Positions 51,209 through 59,518 of a stretch of DNA of 64,000 nucleotides are shown here, in pieces. The position numbers were made by a program, and so were the translations under genes. How positions within the stretch are numbered: position 1 is the first letter of the stretch; each line of letters starts with the position of its first letter. The notes beneath the pieces are model-generated. The model searched no databases. It was not told where the DNA came from and saw only the letters and a program-made list of their open reading frames with translations. This DNA is from Muricauda sp. SCSIO 64092 (GTDB taxonomy: Bacteria; Bacteroidota; Bacteroidia; Flavobacteriales; Flavobacteriaceae). The stretch spans positions 4,912,501 to 4,976,500 of the forward strand of contig NZ_CP095413.1 in NCBI RefSeq assembly GCF_023016285.1, written 5' to 3'.

Positions 51209-51856
51209 GGTTTTAAGATAGTCGTTGATCACGGATTTTCTCCCTATGGTCCTGGTGATACTGTCCTTTTCCAAATTCCAACCCCGGGCAGGCGAGTATT
51301 CCCTACCATACCAAATGATCTGCAAGTGCAAACGGTTCCAAAGTTCTTTGGGAAAAAGTCGTTTCGCATCCCTTTCGGTTTGTACCACACTTTTCCCATT
51401 GGAGAACCCCCAACGGTACATCAAACGATGAATATGGGTGTCCACTGGAAAAGCTGGGATGCCAAAGGCCTGCGAGACCACTACACTGGCCGTCTTATGG
51501 CCAACAGCCGGCAATTCCTCCAATAAGGCGATGTCCTTAGGTACTTCACCATTGTATTTTTCAATCAAAATTTTGGATAGTCCATGGATTCCTTTGGATT
51601 TCATGGGGGATAGCCCTACGGGTTTGATAATTTCCCGTATTTCCTCCACGGTAAGTTTTACCATATCAAATGGATTATCCGCCCTCATGAATAATTTGGG
51701 GGTAATTTGATTCACGCGGACATCCGTACTCTGTGCCGATAATAAAACAGCAATTAAAAGAGTATAGGGATCTTTATGATCCAAAGGGACCGGTATTTCC
51801 GGATAAAGCTCCTCCAACGTATGAATGGTAAAGTTTATCTTCTCTTTTTTAGTCAT
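51188..51856 (-). CDS. nth: Endonuclease III without the Fe-S cluster motif
   Basis: HhH-GPD base-excision repair glycosylase/lyase for oxidised pyrimidines. 222 aa. The helix-hairpin-helix LEELPAVGHKTASVVV contains the catalytic Lys121, and VDTHIHRLMYRWG contains the catalytic Asp139. Residues TLLIAVLLSAQSTDVRVN are typical of the family. The C-terminus (IWYGREYSPARGWNLEKDSITRTIGRKSV) lines up with the region that in E. coli Nth holds four Cys binding [4Fe-4S], but no Cys is present. Catalytic residues are intact, so it should be active. Divergent from bcp. Confidence 0.92.
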   Translation of the reverse strand: MTKKEKINFTIHTLEELYPEIPVPLDHKDPYTLLIAVLLSAQSTDVRVNQITPKLFMRADNPFDMVKLTVEEIREIIKPVGLSPMKSKGIHGLSKILIEKYNGEVPKDIALLEELPAVGHKTASVVVSQAFGIPAFPVDTHIHRLMYRWGFSNGKSVVQTERDAKRLFPKELWNRLHLQIIWYGREYSPARGWNLEKDSITRTIGRKSVINDYLKTKKTTGH

Positions 51857-51863
51857 TATTGTT

Positions 51864-51871
51864 TAACTTTG
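51864..51871 (+). promoter_or_regulatory. -7 box of bcp
   Basis: TAACTTTG, 32 bp upstream of the chosen bcp start (51904). Because it lies downstream of an alternative in-frame start at 51859, it also argues against that start. Confidence 0.55.
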
Positions 51872-51903
51872 AATATTATAATATTAAACAAAAATTGAAA
51901 ACA

Positions 51904-52359
51904 ATGAACACACTCAAAGCAGGGGATAAAGTACCAGATTTTTCATCAAAAGACCAAGACGGAAATACAATTTCGCTTTCCGATTACAAGGGCAAGAAAC
52001 TCATAGTTTTCTTCTATCCCAGGGCCAATACGCCAGGATGTACCGCCGAAGCTTGTAATTTAAGGGATAACTATGCCGATTTGCAGGCACAGGGCTACGA
52101 ATTATTGGGTGTTAGTGAGGATTCTGAAAAGAAACAGGCCAATTTTAGGAATAAATACGAATTTCCTTTTCCCCTATTGGCCGATGAGGACCATACCGTT
52201 ATTGAGACGTTTGGGGTCTGGGGCCCAAAAAAGTTCATGGGCAAGGAATACGATGGCTTGCACCGAATGACTTTTTTGATCAATGAAGATGGGGTAGTGG
52301 ATCGTGTAATTGAGAAGGTCAAAACCAAAGACCACGCAGCCCAAATATTGAGTGCATAA
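51904..52359 (+). CDS. bcp: Thioredoxin-dependent peroxiredoxin (BCP/PrxQ)
   Basis: 151-aa cytoplasmic peroxiredoxin that reduces hydroperoxides. The peroxidatic Cys46 and resolving Cys51 lie in NTPGCTAEACNLRD, the Cys-x4-Cys arrangement of the PrxQ class, with the Pro/Thr/Arg active-site residues. The start MNTLKAGDKVPDFSSKDQDG is the standard N-terminus. The gene ends in a terminator shared with the convergent gene and is divergent from nth. Confidence 0.94.
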   Translation: MNTLKAGDKVPDFSSKDQDGNTISLSDYKGKKLIVFFYPRANTPGCTAEACNLRDNYADLQAQGYELLGVSEDSEKKQANFRNKYEFPFPLLADEDHTVIETFGVWGPKKFMGKEYDGLHRMTFLINEDGVVDRVIEKVKTKDHAAQILSA

Positions 52360-52392
52360 AAAAATGCCCTGTTCAAACAGGGCATTTTTTAA
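52358..52392. terminator. Bidirectional terminator after bcp
   Basis: AAAATGCCCTGTT pairs with AACAGGGCATTTT, flanked by A and T runs. It overlaps the stop codons of both convergent genes. Confidence 0.88.
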
Positions 52393-53855
52393 TCTTCTTC
52401 CACTCCTTCTTCCTGAGGTACCTCCTTACGGACAAAGAGATTTTTCTCTTTGATCATTTCGGCAACGCCTTCGGGGAGCATTTCCTCCCAGCCCCCTTCG
52501 CCTTTGGTGATTCGTCTTAGGACATCCCTGGAAAAAATGTTCATGATGTCCGGATCATAATCAATAATGTCCATGACCTTCCCATTGTACTTAAAGAATT
52601 TGTACAATTCCTTCATCCTGGGATGGACCTTTACGTTATTGCTGGTCATTATCTGGCCCGTTTTCGAATCCTTCATGGGATATAGGTAGACCTTCAAGTC
52701 CTTAAAGAACAATTTTCCAAAGGCTTCAAGAATTCCCCCACTGAGGTGGCGATAGTACTTTTCGTCAAATACATCGACCAAGTTGTTGACGCCCATGGTA
52801 AGCCCAATTTTCGCCTTGGTGTAATTATTAAAGTATTCGACCAGTTTATAGTATTCCTGAAACTTGGAAATCATGACCATATGTCCCAAGGAACTCAACA
52901 ACTCTGCCCTGTCCATAAAATCGTGTTCATCAATTTCCCCAGAGGCCTTTAGATTGGACAAGGTAATCTCAAAAATGACAATGGTATTGTCATAATCCAC
53001 TGTTTGTTCACGGATGAAAATGTCATGGGACTTTTGGAACATATCCATGTTCACTTTGGTCACCGGCCTAAAGCTTCCCCGGAGGGCAAGGATATTCTTT
53101 TTATAAAGTACGGCCGCCGGTAATAAATTATGCCCGTCGGGACCGAACATAACGGCATCCGTCATGTCATTCTTAATCAGTTGTAGACTCATTAACCGAT
53201 TGTCCACATCCTTAAAACTGGGTCCGTGAAAATTGATCAAGTCAATTTCAAGAGTGTCCTTGTCTATATGATCGTACAAGTATTTGAGCAACTTTTTGGG
53301 CTTATCGTGCTTAAAATAAGCCCCATAAATGAGGTTGACCCCCATAATGCCCAAGGTTTCCTGTTGCAGTCTTGCCTCATTTTGCTTAAAACGAACATGT
53401 AGAATAATCTCATTGGGTTCCTTTTGGGTGGGTTCCAATTGAAAGCGTAACCCAACCCATCCATGTCCTTTGTACCGCTTGGAAAAATCAATCGTTGCCA
53501 CCGTATTGGCGTAGGAGAAAAAACGGTAATTGGGGTTTTCCTTACGGTCAATACGTTCTTCCACCAAACGCATTTCGTGCTTCAACATTTTCCGTAATCG
53601 CGATTGGGTCACGTACCTGCCATCTTCTTCAATACCATAGATGGAATCACTAAAGGCCTTGTCATATGCACTCATGGCCTTGGCAATGGTCCCTGAAGCC
53701 CCGCCGGCCCTAAAAAAATGCCTTGCAGTTTCCTGCCCAGCCCCTATTTCGGCAAAAGTTCCATAAATGTCTGGGTTCAAATTTATTCTCAGGGTCTTGG
53801 CTTTTATGGAAGGAATGTTTTCAAAGCCATTGTTTGTACTGGTTTTGGTGGGCAT
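52389..53855 (-). CDS. Conserved 488-aa protein of unknown function
   Basis: Soluble, no signal peptide or membrane helix. Striking segments are GTFAEIGAGQETARHFFRAGGASGT near the N-terminus, YANTVATIDF, DAVMFGPDGHNLLPAAVLYKKNILALRGSFRP, and the DRAELLSSLGHMVMISKFQEYYK region. Proteins of this type are widespread and, as I recall, are often auto-labelled nicotinate-nucleotide adenylyltransferase. I see no nucleotidyltransferase HxGH motif, so I do not accept that name. The Gly-rich N-terminal loop may bind a nucleotide (inference). It has its own promoter and terminator. Confidence 0.8.
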   Translation of the reverse strand: MPTKTSTNNGFENIPSIKAKTLRINLNPDIYGTFAEIGAGQETARHFFRAGGASGTIAKAMSAYDKAFSDSIYGIEEDGRYVTQSRLRKMLKHEMRLVEERIDRKENPNYRFFSYANTVATIDFSKRYKGHGWVGLRFQLEPTQKEPNEIILHVRFKQNEARLQQETLGIMGVNLIYGAYFKHDKPKKLLKYLYDHIDKDTLEIDLINFHGPSFKDVDNRLMSLQLIKNDMTDAVMFGPDGHNLLPAAVLYKKNILALRGSFRPVTKVNMDMFQKSHDIFIREQTVDYDNTIVIFEITLSNLKASGEIDEHDFMDRAELLSSLGHMVMISKFQEYYKLVEYFNNYTKAKIGLTMGVNNLVDVFDEKYYRHLSGGILEAFGKLFFKDLKVYLYPMKDSKTGQIMTSNNVKVHPRMKELYKFFKYNGKVMDIIDYDPDIMNIFSRDVLRRITKGEGGWEEMLPEGVAEMIKEKNLFVRKEVPQEEGVEED

Positions 53856-53875
53856 ATCAGAGTTTTTAACAATAA

Positions 53876-53883
53876 CAAAGTTA
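53876..53883 (-). promoter_or_regulatory. -7 box of the 488-aa protein gene
   Basis: Minus strand TAACTTTG, 20 bp upstream of the start at 53855. Confidence 0.55.
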
Positions 53884-53917
53884 AGAAGATGATGAAATCT
53901 ATTCTATAATAATGTTA

Positions 53918-53925
53918 TAATTTTG
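53918..53925 (+). promoter_or_regulatory. -7 box of the PhnP-like gene, near-leaderless
   Basis: TAATTTTG ends 6 bp before the ATG at 53932. With the usual 4-6 bp to the transcription start, the mRNA would begin at or next to the start codon. Confidence 0.5.
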
Positions 53926-53931
53926 ACTTAA

Positions 53932-54708
53932 ATGGAACAGCGTTTGACCGTTACTTTTTTGGGTACGGGAACTTCCCAGGGAATTCCCATTATTGGCAGT
54001 AATCACCCTGTTTGTTTGAGCTCCAATCCTAAGGATAAAAGACTACGGGTTTCGGTTCTGGTTTCCTGGAAGGCATATAATTACGTCATTGATTGTGGCC
54101 CCGATTTTAGGCAACAAATGTTGTCCAATCCCATTGAACGTTTGGATGGCATCCTTTTTACCCACGAACATTCCGATCATACGGCCGGTATTGATGATAT
54201 CCGTCCATTTTTCTTTAGGCAGGGGGACATCCCCATCTATGCCCATGAACGTGTGGTACAGTCCTTAAAACGGAGGTTCGATTATATTTTTGCGGATGAA
54301 GATCGGTATCCGGGTGCCCCTGCCGTTCAGGTGCAGTTGATTGATAAGGATAGCCCGTTTCAATTGGATGATGTAACGGTAACCCCTATTGAGGCGTTTC
54401 ACAACAGACTACCGGTTTTAGGTTTTCGAATCCGGGATTTTGCCTATCTGACCGATGTGAAACGTATGGAGGAAGCTGAACTCCAAAAACTTCAGAACCT
54501 TAAGGTTATGGTGGTCAATGCACTAAGGATAGAACCGCACTATTCCCATTTCAATCTGGAGGAGGCTTTGGAGTTTGCCAAAACCATAGGTGCCGAGCAA
54601 ACCTATTTTACCCATATTAGCCATTTCCTGGGCTTTCATGACGAAGTGGAGGCGCAGTTGCCAGATAATGTACATCTGGCCTACGACAACTTAAAAATTT
54701 CAATTTAA
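53932..54708 (+). CDS. PhnP-like metallo-beta-lactamase-fold phosphodiesterase
   Basis: 258-aa cytoplasmic hydrolase. The opening TFLGTGTSQGIPIIGSNHPVC is typical of the PhnP/RNase Z-like group. Metal ligands: LFTHEHSDHTAGIDD (HxHxDH), the His of EAFHNRLPVLGFRI, the Asp of YLTDVKRM and the final His in THISHFLGFHDEV. PhnP opens cyclic phosphoribosyl phosphates in phosphonate use, but no other phn gene is here, so the substrate may differ. It overlaps the next gene by 1 bp (TAATG) and is the first gene of that pair. Confidence 0.88.
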   Translation: MEQRLTVTFLGTGTSQGIPIIGSNHPVCLSSNPKDKRLRVSVLVSWKAYNYVIDCGPDFRQQMLSNPIERLDGILFTHEHSDHTAGIDDIRPFFFRQGDIPIYAHERVVQSLKRRFDYIFADEDRYPGAPAVQVQLIDKDSPFQLDDVTVTPIEAFHNRLPVLGFRIRDFAYLTDVKRMEEAELQKLQNLKVMVVNALRIEPHYSHFNLEEALEFAKTIGAEQTYFTHISHFLGFHDEVEAQLPDNVHLAYDNLKISI

Positions 54709-55205
54709 TGCGAAAGAATATCTTTTTATACCTGTTTGTGTTTGCGGCATTGATTGCCCTTTTTTTATTGATGAAGGGAAACAAGACTGCCAAAACCAGT
54801 ACTGAAAAAATTGAAGCTTTGGAAAATGAAATTGCCACTTTGAAGGATTCAACGGAAAAGCTGCAATTCCGATTAATGGACATGCAATATTTTTCCCTGG
54901 AAAACAATGATGACGCATTGGCCTACTATGACCACTTGAATCTGGAGAATCCTACGCGATATATTGAAGACAAATTATTGGAAACCAATGAAGCAAAAGG
55001 AGATAACCCATTGGTCCCCTATGCCGGAATGGAAAGTGATTTTAAAATCAATAAAATCAAGGTGCTGAACCATAAATGGTTATTGGCGGATTTTTCGGAT
55101 GGCAAGTACTGGGGGGATTTGGTCATTAAATATGAGTTAAAGGACAACTTGAGCGTTGATTTCACTTTAATGGACCACTTGCTCTATACCCGGAGCAACA
55201 ATTAG
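54708..55205 (+). CDS. Small membrane-anchored coiled-coil protein
   Basis: 165 aa. One N-terminal membrane helix (IFLYLFVFAALIALFLLM), a short coiled coil (KTSTEKIEALENEIATLKDSTEKLQ, spread over residues 28-58), then a globular part with aromatic-rich strands (YYDHLNLENPTRYIED, HKWLLADFSDGKYWGDLVIKY). Not recognised, and without catalytic motif. It is translationally coupled to the PhnP-like gene. Its stop is directly followed by the stop of the convergent alpha/beta-hydrolase gene. Confidence 0.75.
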   Translation: MRKNIFLYLFVFAALIALFLLMKGNKTAKTSTEKIEALENEIATLKDSTEKLQFRLMDMQYFSLENNDDALAYYDHLNLENPTRYIEDKLLETNEAKGDNPLVPYAGMESDFKINKIKVLNHKWLLADFSDGKYWGDLVIKYELKDNLSVDFTLMDHLLYTRSNN

Positions 55206-55868
55206 TTATTGGATTCTTGCGGTCAGCCAGTCCCGGAACGAATAAAAATTCTGTGGTGCAACGCCGTGGCCAACGGGAAATTCCTCGTATTTATGGGTAA
55301 TTCCAAGGCTTTTCAACACTTCGGGCGCACGTTGGGCCCACTCCAGTGGAATGACCTGGTCTACCTGTCCGTGCGAACAATAGATGTCTAAATTGGAATG
55401 GTCCTTCTCCCCATGGTCATTGGTAAGGATCCCTTCATTGATGTAACCGCTTAAGGCGATTACATTTTTTACCTTTTCCGGATAGGAGAGTGCCACTGCA
55501 TAACTTAGGATAGTTCCTTGACTGAATCCCAATAGGGTTACATTTTTGTTATCCAGGCCATAGGCTTCACATGCCTCATCCATAAAAGTCACTATTTTTT
55601 CCCTGGAGTTGATGGCCTGCGCATCATCACTCCATTTGCCGGAACCGGCATCAAAATTTATGGCATACCAGGCATAACCAAAAGGTTCCAGGTGATAGGG
55701 GGCCCTTAAGGAAATGATGAAAAATTCTTCGGGCAGCTCCTGGGCAAAAGAAAACAAGTCTTCCTCATTGCTGCCATAGCCATGTAACATGAACAGTACT
55801 GGAATATGTTCCGAGGGAATACCGTTGGGGCGTATCAGATGTTCCAGGGATAGTGGGGCGGGGTTCAT
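55206..55868 (-). CDS. Alpha/beta hydrolase (phospholipase/carboxylesterase family)
   Basis: 220-aa cytoplasmic serine hydrolase of the YpfH/Abhydrolase_2 type. Catalytic triad: Ser in LLGFSQGTILSYAV (GFSQG), Asp in SHGQVDQVIPLEWA, His in PVGHGVAPQ. LFMLHGYGSNEEDLFSFA supplies the oxyanion region. It is probably an esterase for short acyl esters or thioesters, with substrate unknown. Monocistronic or the end of the minus-strand run of genes. Confidence 0.9.
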   Translation of the reverse strand: MNPAPLSLEHLIRPNGIPSEHIPVLFMLHGYGSNEEDLFSFAQELPEEFFIISLRAPYHLEPFGYAWYAINFDAGSGKWSDDAQAINSREKIVTFMDEACEAYGLDNKNVTLLGFSQGTILSYAVALSYPEKVKNVIALSGYINEGILTNDHGEKDHSNLDIYCSHGQVDQVIPLEWAQRAPEVLKSLGITHKYEEFPVGHGVAPQNFYSFRDWLTARIQ

Positions 55869-55933
55869 TTTTTTGATGGTAAATATAAGTGGAATTTCCG
55901 CTAAAAAATGGAATAGCGGTAATCAGATTTCAC

Positions 55934-56260
55934 TCATTGGATGAATGTAAACCATTTTTGAAATGAATCACCCAAAATGGGCAAGGGTTTTTTCTTTCCG
56001 TTTATGGCATGGATAAAACCGAATCCCCAGATGAGCAGATAAACCAAAAACAGTAGTATGGCCGCCCAGGCCATCCCCAGGTAGCTCAAGGCAATGGCCA
56101 AAACGTGATAAAGGACATGGATGCCAAAAGCCTGCCGAATATGGAATCTTGAAAATGGGTTTTTGGGTTCTAAGTTCATGGTAATGGCAATCAAACATCC
56201 CACAATTGTCAAATATGCTATTATGGCCACAGTTTTTCCCTCCTTAGCAGTTTTGTCCAT
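55934..56260 (-). CDS. Small membrane protein, DUF4870/Tic20-like
   Basis: 108 aa with three to four membrane helices (TVAIIAYLTIVGCLIAITMNL, HVLYHVLAIALSYLGMAWAAILLFLVYLLIWGFGF) and the family-typical stretch NPFSRFHIRQAFGI between them. Homologues are called DUF4870 or chloroplast import component-like. Its biochemical role is not established. It lies 2 bp after the dihydroorotase-like gene and is part of the same transcript. Confidence 0.82.
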   Translation of the reverse strand: MDKTAKEGKTVAIIAYLTIVGCLIAITMNLEPKNPFSRFHIRQAFGIHVLYHVLAIALSYLGMAWAAILLFLVYLLIWGFGFIHAINGKKKPLPILGDSFQKWFTFIQ

Positions 56261-56262
56261 GT

Positions 56263-57519
56263 TTATGCCAGGTTTATTTTCCCATTATTGACCACCCCAT
56301 AGACATGGCCTTTGAGCTGCTGTCCAAGAAAGGCACTATTTTTTGAGGTTGAATGGATATGTTCGTTGCCGAAAACAATATTCCCATCGGGATTGAACAA
56401 GCTGAGGTTGGCCGGCGCCCCCTTTTCCATTTGCGGGGTTTCCAGTCCAAAACGGTCCCTGCCCCTGGTGAGTATTTCCACAGCGCTTTCCATCCCAAAA
56501 ATGGAATTCAGTGCCCCAAATGCACTTTCCAGTCCTATGGTTCCGTAGGCAGCATTATCAAATTCCACTCGTTTTCCCTCAATATCCAAAGGGGTGTGGT
56601 CCGTGGTGACAAAGTCAATGGTACCCTTTAAAAGTGCCTTCTGCAATGTCTTAGTGTCTTTTGATGTGCGTAGGGGGGGCATTACCTTATAGTTGGAATC
56701 AAAATCCTCCAGCAAGGAATCCGTGAGTGCCAAGTTGTGAAGTGCTACACTACAGCTAACGTCCAAGCCTTTTTTCTTTGCCTCGGCAATCAATTGCACC
56801 GAACCTTCCGTGGAAATTGTAGGAATGTGCAGTTTTCCCCCGGTATATTCCAAAATATATAGATCCCTTGCAATTTGAAGTTCTTCGGCAAGCGCGGGAA
56901 TCCCTTTTAGTCCCAGTCTTGTGGAAACGGTTCCCTCATTGGCAACCCCCTTGCCTTTTACCATCTTATCCAGGGGATAGGAGAAGACCAGGCCTTGAAA
57001 ATTCTGGGCATATTGCAGGGCAATTTTCATGAGATTGGCATTGGTAATAGGGGACTTAAAATCATAAAAGGCCACTGCGCCGGCTTGGTGCATGTCGTAC
57101 AGTTCGGCCAAAGCCTCACCTTTGCCATTGGCAGTTACGTTTCCCAGGGGATAAAGAACGGTACTCTTCTTTGCGCTCCGTTCCTTCAAAAACACAATGT
57201 CCGGGCTTGTATCGGGTTTTGGATTGGTATTGGTATTCAATAGAATTTCGGTGAACCCACTTTTTGAAGCAACATCAAGCCCATTGGCAAGAGTTTCCCG
57301 CTCCTCAAATCCAGGTTCTCCGAAAGCCACACCAGAATCGAACCATCCCAGCGATACATGAAGGTTTTTCCGTTCGATAAGCCTTAGGTTCCCATTCATG
57401 GAAATCTTTGCATTGATCGATTCAATTTTTCCATTTCTAATATGGATATCCCTTTTTTTAAGATGGAGGTTTTTGTGGCCTGGAGCTACTATTGTGGCAG
57501 ATTTTAAAAGTACATTCAT
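56263..57519 (-). CDS. pyrC: Dihydroorotase-like amidohydrolase lacking the HxH metal site
   Basis: 418 aa from MNVLLKSATIVAPGH. The overall sequence follows class I dihydroorotase (REPGFE loop equivalent GEPGFEERET, CSVALHNLAL, TTDHTPLDIEGK). However, the metal motif DxHxHxREPG is here VSLGWFDSGVAFGEPGFE, with both His missing. The metal His normally found before the middle of the barrel is also absent (VFSYPLDK). One His (ALHNL) and the late Asp (TTDH) remain. It is therefore probably non-catalytic or altered, and may act as a partner of a true enzyme. It overlaps the BatA-protein gene by 4 bp (ATGA). Confidence 0.85.
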   Translation of the reverse strand: MNVLLKSATIVAPGHKNLHLKKRDIHIRNGKIESINAKISMNGNLRLIERKNLHVSLGWFDSGVAFGEPGFEERETLANGLDVASKSGFTEILLNTNTNPKPDTSPDIVFLKERSAKKSTVLYPLGNVTANGKGEALAELYDMHQAGAVAFYDFKSPITNANLMKIALQYAQNFQGLVFSYPLDKMVKGKGVANEGTVSTRLGLKGIPALAEELQIARDLYILEYTGGKLHIPTISTEGSVQLIAEAKKKGLDVSCSVALHNLALTDSLLEDFDSNYKVMPPLRTSKDTKTLQKALLKGTIDFVTTDHTPLDIEGKRVEFDNAAYGTIGLESAFGALNSIFGMESAVEILTRGRDRFGLETPQMEKGAPANLSLFNPDGNIVFGNEHIHSTSKNSAFLGQQLKGHVYGVVNNGKINLA

Positions 57520-59438
57520 GGAAACAGTTTTTGAATCAATAGTTCCAACACCGCAAAGAGCAAGGCAAAAATAACAAACCATTTCCAATAGTCCGTAATG
57601 GAAGTATCTTCTTGTAATGTCCTAAAAAGCTCGGAAATACTGGAATGGACCGTTGCAGTGCCAAAATCAGTGGCAGCAAGGTAGTTGAGTTTGCTTTCAC
57701 TCCTTGGGAAATTGAAGCTCAGGTTTTGAAGTGTATCATTGTTCCTTAAAACCACATAGGTTCCATCTTTTGAAGGATTTTCTTCAAAAGTTAACCGAAC
57801 TTTATTGAAAAATGACTGCTGTAATGGGATGAATTCCACTTCCCCCTTGCCCAATTTTAAGATATTGTCCTGTTCCAACCTATGGTTTACATCCACGCTT
57901 TGTTTTTGCCCAATGGTTTGGTACAGGGCAGCATTTTTTAGACTTTGTTCCCCAATATTAAAGAAAGTGGGTACCACCAAGGGTGAATTAATGAAATTGG
58001 AGTTTTCCGCATGCAATGAAGCTGTAAATACATAGCAGTTTTGCGATGTGATCAGGAAAGGGGAACCATCCTGGAAGGAAAGGGCCACCGAACCATTGGA
58101 AAGGGTCCTATAAAAGGATTTGACTTCAGGGTAGTCAAAATTGGTTACCCTTTTCTCGAATACGTTTTCATATAGTGGATGTTGAAAGGCTATTTTCGTT
58201 ATTTTTTTTGCACTAACTACGGAATTCTCCAATGTAATAGGGGTTATCTGCCTTAGAAAAGGATTGTAAGTAGTAACATCCATGGCTTTGGCAGAAGGAA
58301 TTATGACAAGGGAACCTCCATTTTTGGAAAAATCCAGAAGCACTGTCTCCAAACTGTTGGGAATGGTCTGCAATCCGTTTAGGATAATGGTATTTTGAGA
58401 CTCCAACAAACTATAATTTAGGTTGTTAAGGTCGAATTTCAAAAAATCGAAATCGCTCTTCGGAAAGACTCTTTCCAAAAAAGAGGCCTCCTCTTCAGAA
58501 ATCGCTAAAATTTTGGGTTTGCTGCGTTCATTGATGGTAAAATGAAACTGGTTATCGTAGGTAAGGACTTGATCCTCAATTACGGCCCTTCCTTTAATGG
58601 ACTTACCGTTTTCAAGGGAAAGAACGCTGGTCGTCCGTTCGGAACCCTCTCCTTTTACAGCGGTTTTGGCTATTAAGCGGTCATCGTCATAGAGGGAAAT
58701 GGGGACGGTTTCATTATTTTCCAATCCAACAACCTGTACGTTCAATGATATTTGATTTCCATCTACTTGTCCCAAAAAAAGGGAATCGATATAAATGTTG
58801 TTTCTTTTAACGGGAAGTGTTTGGACAATATGGAGGTTTTCAATATCCAGGACATCGTTTGCAGTGGCCATTCTTTCCTGTAGATCGGATATGATCAACA
58901 ACTCCTTAATGCTTTTATCGTCCTGGGTAAAAAGGGATTTTGCTTTTAGAACAATTTGGTCCAACCGCAACTGCTTGGCGGAAGTCTCCAAGGAAAGCAA
59001 ATTATTTTGTATCTGCTTTATGGTGACATTTTGAAAGGTTTGTTCGTTGGTGAAAAGGGTGAAATTAGTGGTTTCGGGAATGATCTGTATCAAGTCCTGA
59101 ATGGATTTTCCCAACAAGGCCATACCGTCCTTCTTGACCTGCATACTAAAGGAATTGTCCAAATAAATCACGGTTTCCCTTTTGGTCAGTGCATCCAACT
59201 TTGAGGAAAAGGGTTGGGCAAAGGCGATAATTAAAAAAGCAAGCAAGAATAGGCGTGTAAACAGCAAAAGCCACTTTTTGAGATTTTGACTTTTTCGGGA
59301 TTCCGAAACCACCCTTTGTAGCATGGCAACATTGGTGAAGGGCGTCTTCTTAAAGCGGCGGAGCTGTAAAAGATGAATCAGGATGGGGATGAGCAGTAGA
59401 AGTAAGGCCCAAAGAATTTCTGGATGTTTGAACTGCAT
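57516..59438 (-). CDS. BatA-domain membrane protein
   Basis: 640 aa. The N-terminal BatA/aerotolerance-regulator domain (residues 1-80) has two helices flanking LRRFKKTPFTNVAMLQRVV. The extracytoplasmic part (about 85-610) begins with a von Willebrand A-like region (RETVIYLDNSFSMQVKKDG; MIDAS-like DNSFS). A final helix ends at WFVIFALLFAVLELLIQKLF. Such proteins occur with MoxR ATPase clusters, but none is present here. Role unclear. First gene of the operon with the dihydroorotase homologue and the DUF4870 gene. Confidence 0.87.
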   Translation of the reverse strand: MQFKHPEILWALLLLLIPILIHLLQLRRFKKTPFTNVAMLQRVVSESRKSQNLKKWLLLFTRLFLLAFLIIAFAQPFSSKLDALTKRETVIYLDNSFSMQVKKDGMALLGKSIQDLIQIIPETTNFTLFTNEQTFQNVTIKQIQNNLLSLETSAKQLRLDQIVLKAKSLFTQDDKSIKELLIISDLQERMATANDVLDIENLHIVQTLPVKRNNIYIDSLFLGQVDGNQISLNVQVVGLENNETVPISLYDDDRLIAKTAVKGEGSERTTSVLSLENGKSIKGRAVIEDQVLTYDNQFHFTINERSKPKILAISEEEASFLERVFPKSDFDFLKFDLNNLNYSLLESQNTIILNGLQTIPNSLETVLLDFSKNGGSLVIIPSAKAMDVTTYNPFLRQITPITLENSVVSAKKITKIAFQHPLYENVFEKRVTNFDYPEVKSFYRTLSNGSVALSFQDGSPFLITSQNCYVFTASLHAENSNFINSPLVVPTFFNIGEQSLKNAALYQTIGQKQSVDVNHRLEQDNILKLGKGEVEFIPLQQSFFNKVRLTFEENPSKDGTYVVLRNNDTLQNLSFNFPRSESKLNYLAATDFGTATVHSSISELFRTLQEDTSITDYWKWFVIFALLFAVLELLIQKLFP

Positions 59439-59518
59439 TCCAAGTTTTAAAGTTCAAATATAAGGTTTTGCCCTATCTGAACTGGCAAAGCAATGTTAAT
59501 GGAAAGCCAATCTTATCC

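Noticed and set aside
54399..54407. A TTTCACAAC match inside the PhnP-like gene
   Set aside because: It encodes the conserved metal-ligand region (FHN), and no second half-site or -7 box at the required spacing was seen.
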